Source: Spirochaeta isovalerica (GTDB taxonomy: Bacteria; Spirochaetota; Spirochaetia; DSM-2461). From it: a stretch of 64,000 nt of DNA. This document shows, piece by piece, positions 54,728-62,830 of this stretch. Position 1 is the stretch's first letter. Each line of letters begins with the position of its first letter. The DNA is taken from assembly GCF_014207565.1 (NCBI RefSeq), contig NZ_JACHGJ010000004.1:276828-340827 (forward strand), written 5' to 3'. A program made the translations under genes and the position numbers. The notes beneath the pieces are model-generated. The model saw only the letters and a list, made by a program, of their open reading frames with translations. It did not search any database and was not told the origin of the DNA.

Positions 54728-55165
54728 TCAGTTGATTTTTATTGTAACCGGCTTCGCTTCCGGTTTTTTGCCTATTGTAAGATAGAGAAGACCATCCTTC
54801 AATGATGCTTTAATAGCCTCTCTGTCCGCATCCTTCGGAAGAGAGAAAGATCTTTTAAACTGTCTGTTCACTCTTTCTCTCAGAAGATATTTTACATCTT
54901 CTTTCTGTTCATCGGTTTTTTCAGCTTCTTTTAACCGGGAAGCCGTAACAGTCAGCAAACCCTCGTTAAGAGTGATTTCCACTTCGTCATCTTTGAAACC
55001 GGCCAGCTCCGCTGTCAAAACATAACTGTTTTCCTGTTCCTCCACATCTACGGGAAAGGAACTGTACACAACAGCGTTCTGCGAACGGGAAGGCGTTCCG
55101 TAGAAAAAGGAATCGAATAACTCATCCATTGTATTAACAGGTCTTGTTTTTGTTACATATCTCAT
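54728..55165 (-). CDS. Small heat-shock protein (Hsp20/alpha-crystallin family)
   Basis: The 145-residue protein contains the alpha-crystallin domain from about residue 35: VDVEEQENSYVLTAELAGF, EVEITLNEGLLTVTA, and the late A-x-x-x-x-G-L-L segment IKASLKDGLLYLTIGK. The N-terminus (DELFDSFFYGT) is the typical hydrophobic arm. Such oligomeric chaperones hold unfolded proteins under stress. The upstream region carries a sigma-54-type promoter rather than an obvious heat-shock element. Confidence 0.94.
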   Translation of the reverse strand: MRYVTKTRPVNTMDELFDSFFYGTPSRSQNAVVYSSFPVDVEEQENSYVLTAELAGFKDDEVEITLNEGLLTVTASRLKEAEKTDEQKEDVKYLLRERVNRQFKRSFSLPKDADREAIKASLKDGLLYLTIGKKPEAKPVTIKIN

Positions 55166-55535
55166 ATCAGGCCTCCATTTGCCAATTTGTTTTATTTTTC
55201 ATTCACAATAATGCAAAAGATATGCCAATCTTTAGCAACCAAAACTTATCTCCTTTCTATATATATAATTAAATTACTTTTTATTTTTTTAGGTTTCACA
55301 AACCTGTTAATAGTCATGAAATCTTCCTTTTTGCTGCAGTCTCACAGACCTTCAGTTGTCTCAAAACGATTCCAGAATATACAAAATGCGCCATAAATAC
55401 TCACAGGGGTGTATCATTTTTACACACAACACTTTTCAGGAAGAAATTCTGTGCCGAAATTCGCCACAATAATTGCCATTTTGCTTCTCACAGACCAGAA
55501 TTTCCTATTGAGAAGATAAGGCTCTTTCCGCTATT
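55166..55535. other. AT-rich intergenic region
   Basis: These 370 bases hold the hsp20 promoter at the left. The remainder is AT-rich with T-runs. A 69-codon plus-strand frame (55187-55396) has no start signal or recognisable protein pattern and is not called. The start of the next gene is on the right. Confidence 0.5.
55213..55229 (-). promoter_or_regulatory. Sigma-54-type promoter before hsp20
   Basis: On the minus strand TTGGCATATCTTTTGCA has GG and GC separated by 10 bp, and it is almost identical to the element before the RND operon (TTGGCACATCTTTTGCA). It lies about 48 bp before the hsp20 start codon. Confidence 0.72.
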
Positions 55536-56525
55536 ATGGCCTACGCATCGACTAACTATGGAGGAATGATGATTTACGAAAGCACAAGGGAAAACATTGA
55601 AAAAGCGGCCCGCGTGATACTCGACGGGAGACTGGTCTCCTTTCCCACTGAAACTGTTTACGGACTTGGTGGCAACTCACTCGACCCGAAAGCAGTGGCC
55701 CGTATTTTCGAAGCCAAAGCCCGCCCTTCTTTCGATCCGCTCATCACCCATATCGCCGAGCTGGAAATGCTGGACCGCATAGCCGATGTGAAGTCAAGCC
55801 GCACTTTTGATATCATTGAACGGTTCTGGCCGGGATCCCTGACTCTGATCGTGCCTAAAAGGGATATCATTCCCGATATCGTGACATCGGGACTGGATAC
55901 CATGGCGGTGAGAATGCCCGATCATCCCACGGCGCTGGAACTGATACGTCTTTCCTCGGGTGCCGTAGCCGCGCCGAGCGCCAACCCGTTCGGATACCTG
56001 AGCCCTACGACAGCCGCTCACGTGGACGAACTGCTCGGCGATAAAATAGAGATGGTACTGGAGGGAGGGACCTGCCGCATCGGAGTTGAATCGACCGTGC
56101 TCGATGTTACGGGAGAGCGCCCGATCGTTCTGCGTCCCGGCGGAATCGCCCTGGAAACCATAAGGGAGCTTATACCTGATGTGGGTATTTTTAACAGGGA
56201 AACGACATCCCCCACGGCACCGGGTCAGTTGAAGATGCACTATTCGCCGACCAGACCCCTTCATATCGTCGATTCGGTTAACCTTGTTTCCGAGCGCGAA
56301 AGGTGCGGAGCGCTTCTCTTCAAAGACGGCCCCGATGTCTCGGGCTTCAGCGCCGTAGAAATACTTTCGCCCGAGGGCGATCCGGTTGAAGCGGCCGCCC
56401 GCCTCTTTGTAGCGCTCCACAACCTGGACAGAGCCGGAATAGACAGGATTTATGCCGAAAAGATTCCCGAAGAGGGATTGGGACGGGCTGTTATGGATAG
56501 AATCTACAAAGCCTCTGAAAAATAG
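55536..56525 (+). CDS. Sua5/YrdC-family threonylcarbamoyl-AMP synthase
   Basis: The longest frame gives 329 residues. GGAGG at 55560-55564 suggests the true start may be the ATG at 55569 (MIYESTRENIEKAARVILDG), which matches where homologues begin. The YrdC core has LVSFPTETVYGLGGNSLDP, the ATP/threonine-binding KARPSFDPLITHI and SANPFGYLSPTTA. The Sua5 C-terminal domain begins near SPTAPGQLKMHYSP. The enzyme makes L-threonylcarbamoyl-AMP for t6A37 in ANN-decoding tRNAs. Confidence 0.93.
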   Translation: MAYASTNYGGMMIYESTRENIEKAARVILDGRLVSFPTETVYGLGGNSLDPKAVARIFEAKARPSFDPLITHIAELEMLDRIADVKSSRTFDIIERFWPGSLTLIVPKRDIIPDIVTSGLDTMAVRMPDHPTALELIRLSSGAVAAPSANPFGYLSPTTAAHVDELLGDKIEMVLEGGTCRIGVESTVLDVTGERPIVLRPGGIALETIRELIPDVGIFNRETTSPTAPGQLKMHYSPTRPLHIVDSVNLVSERERCGALLFKDGPDVSGFSAVEILSPEGDPVEAAARLFVALHNLDRAGIDRIYAEKIPEEGLGRAVMDRIYKASEK

Positions 56526-56530
56526 GCACC

Positions 56531-57961
56531 TTATTCAAAAATAATCGTGAAAACCGTCCGCTCTTTTCTGTTCAGTTCGATTTTCCCGTTAAGCTGATCG
56601 ACCAGCAAATTGATAACCTGGAAACCGAGCTTGTTTCCCTTTCTGATATCGATATTCTCCGGAAAGGGATGGCCGTTATTGCCCACGGAAAGCCGTTTTA
56701 ACCCATCGCCATTCTCTTCAAGAGAGATAGTAAGAAGATTGGGTTCGCTGTTATCTCTGTAAAAGCCGTATTTGACAGCATTGGTTATTAACTCCGCACA
56801 AATCAGACCGAGCGAAACGGTTTTGTCCGTTTCCAGCGAGAGCGGGGGAATGCGAACTTCAAGATCGATGGAAAAATCGCTGCCGCTCATCATACCCAGA
56901 AGAAGTGAAGCCAGTTCCTCCATATAAAGGCTCAGATCGATATTGGACAGATCCTCATTTTTATACAGCTTATCATGAACGAGAGAAATCGACTGGAGCC
57001 TGGGCTGAATCTCCATCATTATTTCCCGGGCCGTGTCATCGGCAATCATGGAACTCTGAAGGCTGATAAGACCTGAAATGATGTTGAGATTATTTTTAAC
57101 CCGGTGGTGTACTTCCCGGATGAGCATCTCTTTCTCTCCGAGCGCTTTTTTCAGACCGGCTTCTTTCTCTTTGAATGTGGTAACGTCATTGAGGAAAATG
57201 ATTTTCGCTTCCACTGAACTGTCTGAAATGCGATGGATCGATGTGCGGACGAAATGCCCGTTTACAGGAATGACCATATCGCTGACCGCTTTTCCGCTGT
57301 CAAAATCATCCATAAGGCTTCTAATGAACTTCGCTTCCTCTTCCGTAAAAGCATCATACAGATTATGGGAAAGCATGGTGAACTCGCCGGTGCCGAGGAT
57401 TTCCGCTGCTGCGGGATTAATGTACACGATACGGTTATCACCGGAAACTTCAAGAATTCCCTCCCTCATATTGGCCAGCAGGACCTCAAGATGTTTGACG
57501 GAAAAAAGCAGCTCCTTCGTGATATGCCTCGGAGAGATCTCATTAAGGCCCAGGCAGTTTTCCGGATGGCTTCGCCTCTTTTTTTTACTGAACTGATCTA
57601 TGACATCGAGAATATGTCCCGCCATCAGCTTCAAAGGACCTTTGGCGATAAAGGCGTCGGCATGGCTCGGTATGTCTATTTGTTCCGATTCGCTGGCGAT
57701 CCCCGATAGAATAACGATGAAGGAATCGGCGAACTCCTCCTGCGCCCTGATATAGCGGCTCAGTTTATCGCCGTTGATATAAGGCATTATCAAATCGATA
57801 AAGAATATTTGCGGTTTAAAGGTATCCATGATGTCGATGGCTTCGAGTCCGCCTTCCGCCTTTCTGACATCAAACCGCGGGGATGTGAGCAGACCTCCGA
57901 TCGATTCCAGAAAAAGGGGATGGTTATCTACAATGAGGATTTTCAACGGGTCTTCAGTCAA
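56531..57961 (-). CDS. Receiver-PAS-histidine kinase (HisKA_2/HWE type)
   Basis: This 476-residue protein starts at a TTG inside the end of the Hpt gene. The N-terminal receiver domain (KILIVDNHPLFLESIGGLL) has the acceptor Asp in IFFIDLIMPYING. A PAS segment lies near 165-275 (NMREGILEVSGDNRIVYINP). The kinase box EMLIREVHHRVKNNLNIISG is of the HisKA_2 type, followed by an ATPase domain (ELITNAVKYGFY, NNGHPFPENI). The receiver-first order and the neighbouring Hpt protein suggest a phosphorelay in which this protein both receives and donates phosphate. No effector is adjacent. Confidence 0.9.
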   Translation of the reverse strand: MTEDPLKILIVDNHPLFLESIGGLLTSPRFDVRKAEGGLEAIDIMDTFKPQIFFIDLIMPYINGDKLSRYIRAQEEFADSFIVILSGIASESEQIDIPSHADAFIAKGPLKLMAGHILDVIDQFSKKKRRSHPENCLGLNEISPRHITKELLFSVKHLEVLLANMREGILEVSGDNRIVYINPAAAEILGTGEFTMLSHNLYDAFTEEEAKFIRSLMDDFDSGKAVSDMVIPVNGHFVRTSIHRISDSSVEAKIIFLNDVTTFKEKEAGLKKALGEKEMLIREVHHRVKNNLNIISGLISLQSSMIADDTAREIMMEIQPRLQSISLVHDKLYKNEDLSNIDLSLYMEELASLLLGMMSGSDFSIDLEVRIPPLSLETDKTVSLGLICAELITNAVKYGFYRDNSEPNLLTISLEENGDGLKRLSVGNNGHPFPENIDIRKGNKLGFQVINLLVDQLNGKIELNRKERTVFTIIFE

Positions 57962-58298
57962 GGTCCTTCTCCTCTGCTATCTGAAGTTTCAGATTCTGAA
58001 ATTGAGTCAGCAGCTGGAGATACAGCTCCTGGCAGATGGGGCTGATATCCCCTTCGTCGCAGTTCAGAACCATCAGACGGGCGCTTTCGACCATATCTTC
58101 GATCTCCAGATTCAAACTTGCCCCTTTTATATGATGGGCCTTATCCCTGATCGCCGAACGGTTGTTTTCGGCTATCAACTGTTTTAATTCTTTAAGATCT
58201 GTTTCCGTCTGATTAATGAAAATATAGTATAGGGAAAGGAGCGAACTTCTGTCTATACCAATATCTTCAGCCTGTTCTGCCAGATTTAAGAGTTTCAT
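57954..58298 (-). CDS. Histidine phosphotransfer (Hpt) protein
   Basis: The start is placed at the ATG at 58298 (MKLLNLAEQAEDIG), giving 114 residues; the longer reading to 58343 adds a leader that looks unconserved. The Hpt helix AIRDKAHHIKGASLNLEIED carries the phosphorylatable His in A-H-x-I-K-G. It overlaps the receiver-kinase gene by 8 bp, so the two are partners of one phosphorelay. Confidence 0.88.
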   Translation of the reverse strand: MKLLNLAEQAEDIGIDRSSLLSLYYIFINQTETDLKELKQLIAENNRSAIRDKAHHIKGASLNLEIEDMVESARLMVLNCDEGDISPICQELYLQLLTQFQNLKLQIAEEKDLD

Positions 58299-58450
58299 AT
58301 TTCCAGTATAGGTTCGACCACAGGTAATAACAAATAATTTCACTACCGGCGTTCCGGCTTCAGACCAGAGAGCCGGCCGGTCATAACCGGATGAGAAAAA
58401 TATGATTTAAAACAGATATATATATTGATTAATGGACAGAGATTTTTTTT

Positions 58451-59629
58451 CTACGCCTTATGTCCTCTTGAAATAAGGATGGAAAGGAAGAGAAGAGCCA
58501 AAGCCGCCATCATATAAAGAGGAATAACCTCGAGACCGTAGATCCTGGCGAGAACCCCGGCCAGAGAAGGAACCACGGCCGCTCCGAAACCGGCTGCCGA
58601 TATCTGCATTCCTATCGTATTGGAAACGTGGCGGATACCGACCCTGTTACCCGTATCGGATATGAGGCTGGGAAAGACGGGGGCAATGGCAAAACCGATG
58701 ATGCCGATTCCCGCAATGGTCAGCCAGATCCCCGGATTGAGAGCTACGAGAACAGTCCCCGCCAGAGCCAATCCTATACTGGAATAAAGAATTGTCCGGA
58801 CAGACATCTTCCTGGTATACCAGCCGGCCAGAATGCGGCCGACCGTAAACATGGCCCAGTAGCTACCGGTAACCAGACCGGCGATTTCAGGCCGGACACC
58901 CCGGGATATGGTCAGCAGAGAATAAGACCATAATCCGAGACCGAGCTCGACGCCAGTGTATATAAAGAACATCAGCATGCTGAGAAGAGCTCTCAGCTGC
59001 CTGAGCGTTTCCCCGATGGCTGCATCCTTCTCACGATGTTCCCGGGCCTGATCTGCTGGCTCATCTTTCTGCCAGGAATGAAGAGAGGTAAAAAAAACAA
59101 TAGCCAGTGCAAACTGAGCCAGACTGACAATAAGATATCCGGGACGCCATTGTCCGGTCAATGCAATTCCCGCCGTCATGACCAGAGGCCCCAGAGTCAC
59201 GCCGACTCCGAAACTGGCATGAAGCCACTGCATCATCCTTTCGCTGTAATGCTTTTCCACATAGGTATTGATTCCCGCGTCTATGGCTCCGGCTCCCACG
59301 CCACCCAGAAAAACAGCCGGAAGGAGAAGATACCAGAGAGGAGAGAGAAAATAGATCATCAGGGCGGCGGCGGTAAGGCTGCAGCTGAGCCCCAGGAGCC
59401 CGCCGATTCCGTAACGGCGAACCAGGAAACCGCTGAAAAAACTGGAAGCCATATATCCGGCTGTACTGAAAAGGAGAAGCAGCCCCAGCGCATCAAGGGG
59501 AAGGGAAAAAGTATCGCGGATTCCCGGCCAGGCGACTCCCAGAAGTCCGTCGGGCATACCGAGCGATATAAAAGCAATAAAGGAAAGAGCAATAGCTGCC
59601 TTCCCGGCTGTTTTCTGTCTGATTGTCAT
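58451..59629 (-). CDS. MFS transporter (FucP/sugar-type group)
   Basis: This 392-residue protein has about twelve helices. The N-terminus (ALSFIAFISLGMPDGLLGVAW) and the loop GFLVRRYGIGGLLG fit the MFS group that includes fucose-type and YfkF-like permeases. It stands alone with no linked catabolic genes, so the substrate is open. The gene is followed at its 3' side by a short AT-rich gap. Confidence 0.86.
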   Translation of the reverse strand: MTIRQKTAGKAAIALSFIAFISLGMPDGLLGVAWPGIRDTFSLPLDALGLLLLFSTAGYMASSFFSGFLVRRYGIGGLLGLSCSLTAAALMIYFLSPLWYLLLPAVFLGGVGAGAIDAGINTYVEKHYSERMMQWLHASFGVGVTLGPLVMTAGIALTGQWRPGYLIVSLAQFALAIVFFTSLHSWQKDEPADQAREHREKDAAIGETLRQLRALLSMLMFFIYTGVELGLGLWSYSLLTISRGVRPEIAGLVTGSYWAMFTVGRILAGWYTRKMSVRTILYSSIGLALAGTVLVALNPGIWLTIAGIGIIGFAIAPVFPSLISDTGNRVGIRHVSNTIGMQISAAGFGAAVVPSLAGVLARIYGLEVIPLYMMAALALLFLSILISRGHKA

Positions 59630-59716
59630 GGAGTCATTCTATTCGGGACAACAGGCATATTCAAGAGGGACTTCATTCTGCATTAATGTCAGCTGATATA
59701 TGCGGAATAAAAAAAA

Positions 59717-59734
59717 GACGGCTCTGAAGCCGCC
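59717..59734 (-). terminator. Terminator of the bactofilin-like gene
   Basis: On the minus strand GGCGGC-TTCAGA-GCCGTC is followed by a T-run. One mismatch lies in the outer stem. It lies 19 bp after the stop codon at 59753. Confidence 0.6.
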
Positions 59735-59752
59735 TTTTTGAATTAGCTTTTT

Positions 59753-60889
59753 TTACCATTCGGTATTAAAAGTACTTCTGATCAACTGTCCCGAACCGAG
59801 CGCCGTAATGGCAAGACCGACCAGGAATCCCAGATAGGGAACCATTGACAGGATCACATAGATTCCGAAGGCAAGCAGAAAATACAGGAATCGATTTTGA
59901 TTTTCCCATTTGAAAACTCTGAAAAGCATCCGTCCTGCAAGAGCCAATCCCACAATGATGGTCAGCATCCACAGAGGGAACGCCGCAAGGGCCAGACCGA
60001 TAGACAGGGGGAAGAGCGGAATGGTCACGACAACCGCGACAGGATAAATAAACAGCGGGATAAGCCCCCAGAGCGCCGTTTTACCACAGGAGCGGAAATC
60101 TCTTTCTCCTGCCATAATCTCTTTGAAAACGGGAAGCAGAAGAATAAGAAAACCAGTCACGGCCATTCCGGCAAAAAAGAGCAAACAGGCGAAAAACTTG
60201 AATGTGGAAAACTTTTCCGTATCAATCTCTTTATTTTCCTCAAACTTCACCGTACCGCTGACTCTGGCTTTCTCCTCCTGGGAAAGAAGACTATTGGATC
60301 CATAGGTAAGATTTCCACGAATCGAACCGCGTTCGGTGATAATCAATTTCCCAGTGCGGACATTGACATCCCCATTGACGGGACCGTCGATGATAATCTC
60401 TCCCGCCCCGGCGAGAAGACCGTTGCGGAGTTCCCCCATGATGTGCAGAGTACTGGATCCACTTATCAGAGTTCCTTCCACGACAGCGTTATCCGTTACA
60501 GTAATATCCTGACCGGCGACAAAAGCCGTATCGCTGATAGTACCGGTAATGCGGACATCATTTCCCGCGGAGTGGAGGTTGTTCCCCACCTGGCCGTCAA
60601 TTTTAATCGAATCTCCAAAAGCAGTAAGAGTTCCCTCGGACAGGCCCTCAAACTCAATGTTGCGACCCATAAGATACAGATCATCGGCCAGACCTCTGAA
60701 ATCAATCCGGTATCCGCCCCAGAAATAATCGCCGTCGAAATCCCGGGACTCTACAATGGAAGACTCCTCTTCATTTCCCGCGACATTTATACTTCCGGCA
60801 TTAAAATCCATCGATTCGGCAGTAAGAATCGCCGTTGTTGAAAAAGCCATAATCACCATCAGGTAATAAGCAAAAATCATTTTCTTCAT
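59753..60889 (-). CDS. Exported bactofilin-like polymer-forming protein with membrane tail
   Basis: The 378-residue protein has GGAGG before its ATG and a signal peptide (FAYYLMVIMAFSTTAILTAE). From about 45 to 210 it consists of short beta-helix repeats (IEFEGLSEGTLTAFGDSIKI, GNNLHSAGNDVRITGTISDT, VVEGTLISGSSTLHIMGELR) as in bactofilins. Four or five membrane helices fill the C-terminal 150 residues. Bactofilins normally polymerise in the cytoplasm at the membrane. Here the signal peptide places the repeats outside, so it may shape the envelope or be a different beta-helix protein. Confidence 0.75.
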   Translation of the reverse strand: MKKMIFAYYLMVIMAFSTTAILTAESMDFNAGSINVAGNEEESSIVESRDFDGDYFWGGYRIDFRGLADDLYLMGRNIEFEGLSEGTLTAFGDSIKIDGQVGNNLHSAGNDVRITGTISDTAFVAGQDITVTDNAVVEGTLISGSSTLHIMGELRNGLLAGAGEIIIDGPVNGDVNVRTGKLIITERGSIRGNLTYGSNSLLSQEEKARVSGTVKFEENKEIDTEKFSTFKFFACLLFFAGMAVTGFLILLLPVFKEIMAGERDFRSCGKTALWGLIPLFIYPVAVVVTIPLFPLSIGLALAAFPLWMLTIIVGLALAGRMLFRVFKWENQNRFLYFLLAFGIYVILSMVPYLGFLVGLAITALGSGQLIRSTFNTEW

Positions 60890-60967
60890 TCAATCCCTCC
60901 TTAAGGGTTTTTCTTTTGATGTCCTAAATATATCTTTATGTAAAGGGTTCCCGTTTTTTTGCCGGCC

Positions 60968-61017
60968 GAACGGTCGGATTTTCCCTTTGAACGGTCAATC
61001 AACCAGTCCGGACGGTT
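60968..61017 (+). promoter_or_regulatory. Three direct repeats at 21-bp spacing (LytTR-type operator)
   Basis: GAACGGTC at 60968-60975 and 60989-60996, and GGACGGTT at 61010-61017, recur at exactly 21 bp, two helical turns, so all face one side of the DNA. LytTR regulators bind such phased direct repeats. They lie 43 bp before the kinase gene of the LytS/LytTR pair. Confidence 0.65.
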
Positions 61018-61059
61018 TTCCGGTTGCCCCCTGAAAGGTGATGCGATACTATTCAAAAT

Positions 61060-62049
61060 ATGAAAAAAAGGCAGCAGACCGAACTATGGACCTCTCTTAT
61101 CGCCCCGGTTTTTCTCATGACCATTCTTTTAATGCCTCTCCTCTTTATCATGGTCAAGCGATATTACTCTCCGGAACTGATTCCCCTGGCCCTTGTCAAC
61201 GGGATCATCATGACCGGCGGGCTCATGCTCAATATCTTCGTCTACAGCCAGCTGACAGGAAGAATCCATAACCTGCTGATTATTTTTCTGATCATTCTCA
61301 GTTCCGCCGGATTCGCCATGAGCGGAGTCCTGTACATAAGCATTACCAATTCCCTCTTTTTTCTTTACGGCCTGGAAGTGATGGGATCCTATATGGCTGT
61401 TATCTTTTTAATAATTACATCGCTCAGCCTTTTAAGCAGCGGATTTATCAATTACCAGCGCATCGTCAATGAAGAGAGAGCCAAAAGCGAACACGAACTG
61501 AAGCTGCGGGAAGAGATGGAAAGACAGATCCATTCGTCACGGATAAACCCCCACTTTCTCTTCAATTCCCTCAATCTGATGATATCCCTCCTGGACGACA
61601 GGGACAAAGCCGAAGAAGTCCTGATCGGACTCTCGGAGCTTCTTCGCTACAACCTCGACGTATCGAAAGAGAGGGAGATTCCCCTGTTCCGAGAGATGGA
61701 AAGCGTCCGGAAATACCTGTTTATTCAGAAGGAACGTTTCGGAGACCGACTCGATTTTAAGATTGATGAGGGCGACAGCACCGCCATTCCGCCCCTTATT
61801 ATTCAACCGCTGGTGGAAAACTCCATAAAGCACAATCTGGACCATTGCAAACACCTTTTCATAGAAGTGCTGGCCGAACGAAGCGAAGACCAGATAATCC
61901 TGACCGTTCGCGACTCGGAAGCCCGCCTGGAGGAGGAGAAGATCGGCCTGGGAACAGGGCTGGAAGTGACAAAACAAAGAGTTAACCTGGCAGGAGGAAA
62001 ACTGTCAGTCAAAAAGGGAGGAGTGGAAATATGCCTGCCCATAAAATAA
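61060..62049 (+). CDS. LytS/YpdA-type membrane histidine kinase
   Basis: This 329-residue protein has four to five N-terminal helices (APVFLMTILLMPLLFIMVKR through IFLIITSLSLLSSGFI). The HisK_5 box is ERQIHSSRINPHFLFNSLNL, with the phosphorylated His in NPHFLFN. An ATPase domain follows (IIQPLVENSIKHNLDHC, GTGLEVTKQRVNLA). It pairs with the overlapping LytTR regulator gene. Such systems often control envelope or cell-wall genes. Confidence 0.92.
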   Translation: MKKRQQTELWTSLIAPVFLMTILLMPLLFIMVKRYYSPELIPLALVNGIIMTGGLMLNIFVYSQLTGRIHNLLIIFLIILSSAGFAMSGVLYISITNSLFFLYGLEVMGSYMAVIFLIITSLSLLSSGFINYQRIVNEERAKSEHELKLREEMERQIHSSRINPHFLFNSLNLMISLLDDRDKAEEVLIGLSELLRYNLDVSKEREIPLFREMESVRKYLFIQKERFGDRLDFKIDEGDSTAIPPLIIQPLVENSIKHNLDHCKHLFIEVLAERSEDQIILTVRDSEARLEEEKIGLGTGLEVTKQRVNLAGGKLSVKKGGVEICLPIK

Positions 62050-62777
62050 AAGTCCTTATTGCAGATGATGAAGCTCCGGCCCGAAAGAGATTGAAAACTC
62101 TGCTTGAACCCTATGAAAATCTGCAGATCTGCGCCGAAGCGGAAGACGGAGACCAGGTACTGAGGCTCATTATAGAGAAAAGTCCTGATTTGGCTTTTCT
62201 GGATATCAATATGCCGGGAGCTTCGGTGTTCAACACCATTCCCTCTCTGAAAAGCCCGCCCCTTATCGTATTCCAGACTGCGTACTCTCAATACGGAGCC
62301 GACGCCTATAATATCGATGCTATTGACTACCTTATGAAACCGGTAAGCCGGGAACGTTTTGCCCGGGCCATAGATAAAGTTATGGAAAAACTGGACATGA
62401 CGGGAAAAGAAAAATTCACACACAATCCGGACACCCATCCGGAAAAAAACAGCGATGTCATATCAGTAAAATCCGGCGAGTCTCTCCGTATTATCCGGAT
62501 CGATATGATTAGAAGAGTTTCCTTTGAAGATGGATTCAGCTTTATCCATAGCGGAGATGAAAAAATCTACTCGGACAAACCTCTCAGCCATTTTGTTTCC
62601 CAACTGGAAAACCGGGGATTCTATCAGGTGAGCCGCAGCGACCTGATCAGCCTGAAAAAACTGGCAAAACTCCATCCTTTTTTTAACGGCCAGTATGTCG
62701 CGGAAATGACCAACGGGGAAAAAGTTCACGTCTCGCGGCGTCGAGTTCAGGGCTTGAAAGAATTAATCGGAAGCTGA
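62031..62777 (+). CDS. LytTR-family response regulator
   Basis: This 248-residue protein overlaps the kinase gene by 19 bp, with GGAGG upstream. The receiver domain (KVLIADDEAPARKRLKTLLE) has the acceptor Asp in LAFLDINMPG and the Lys in DYLMKPVS. The C-terminal LytTR domain (VISVKSGESLRIIRIDMIRR, VSRSDLISLKKLAKLHPFFN) contacts direct-repeat operators. The 21-bp repeats upstream of the operon are probable binding sites, which implies autoregulation. Confidence 0.93.
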   Translation: MPAHKIKVLIADDEAPARKRLKTLLEPYENLQICAEAEDGDQVLRLIIEKSPDLAFLDINMPGASVFNTIPSLKSPPLIVFQTAYSQYGADAYNIDAIDYLMKPVSRERFARAIDKVMEKLDMTGKEKFTHNPDTHPEKNSDVISVKSGESLRIIRIDMIRRVSFEDGFSFIHSGDEKIYSDKPLSHFVSQLENRGFYQVSRSDLISLKKLAKLHPFFNGQYVAEMTNGEKVHVSRRRVQGLKELIGS

Positions 62778-62810
62778 TTTTTTTGTGTTGTAACAAATAC
62801 TGGAGTTATC

Positions 62811-62830
62811 ACGCAATGCGTTATAATGGA
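62811..62830 (+). repeat. Left direct repeat flanking the recombinase gene
   Basis: ACGCAATGCGTTATAATGGA shares CGCAATGCGT and TGGA with 63699-63718. It also forms an imperfect palindrome: TTATCACGCA (62806-62815) with TGCGTTATAA (62817-62826), nine of ten pairs. The recombinase stop codon lies within it. Confidence 0.5.

Noticed and set aside
55187..55396. 69-codon plus-strand frame in the hsp20 upstream region
   Set aside because: AT-rich, no ribosome-binding site, overlaps the sigma-54-type promoter, and no family pattern.
62786..62799. TGTTGTAACAAATA also present at 4051-4064
   Set aside because: A 14-base match is expected several times by chance in a 64-kb window, so it is not evidence of a shared site.
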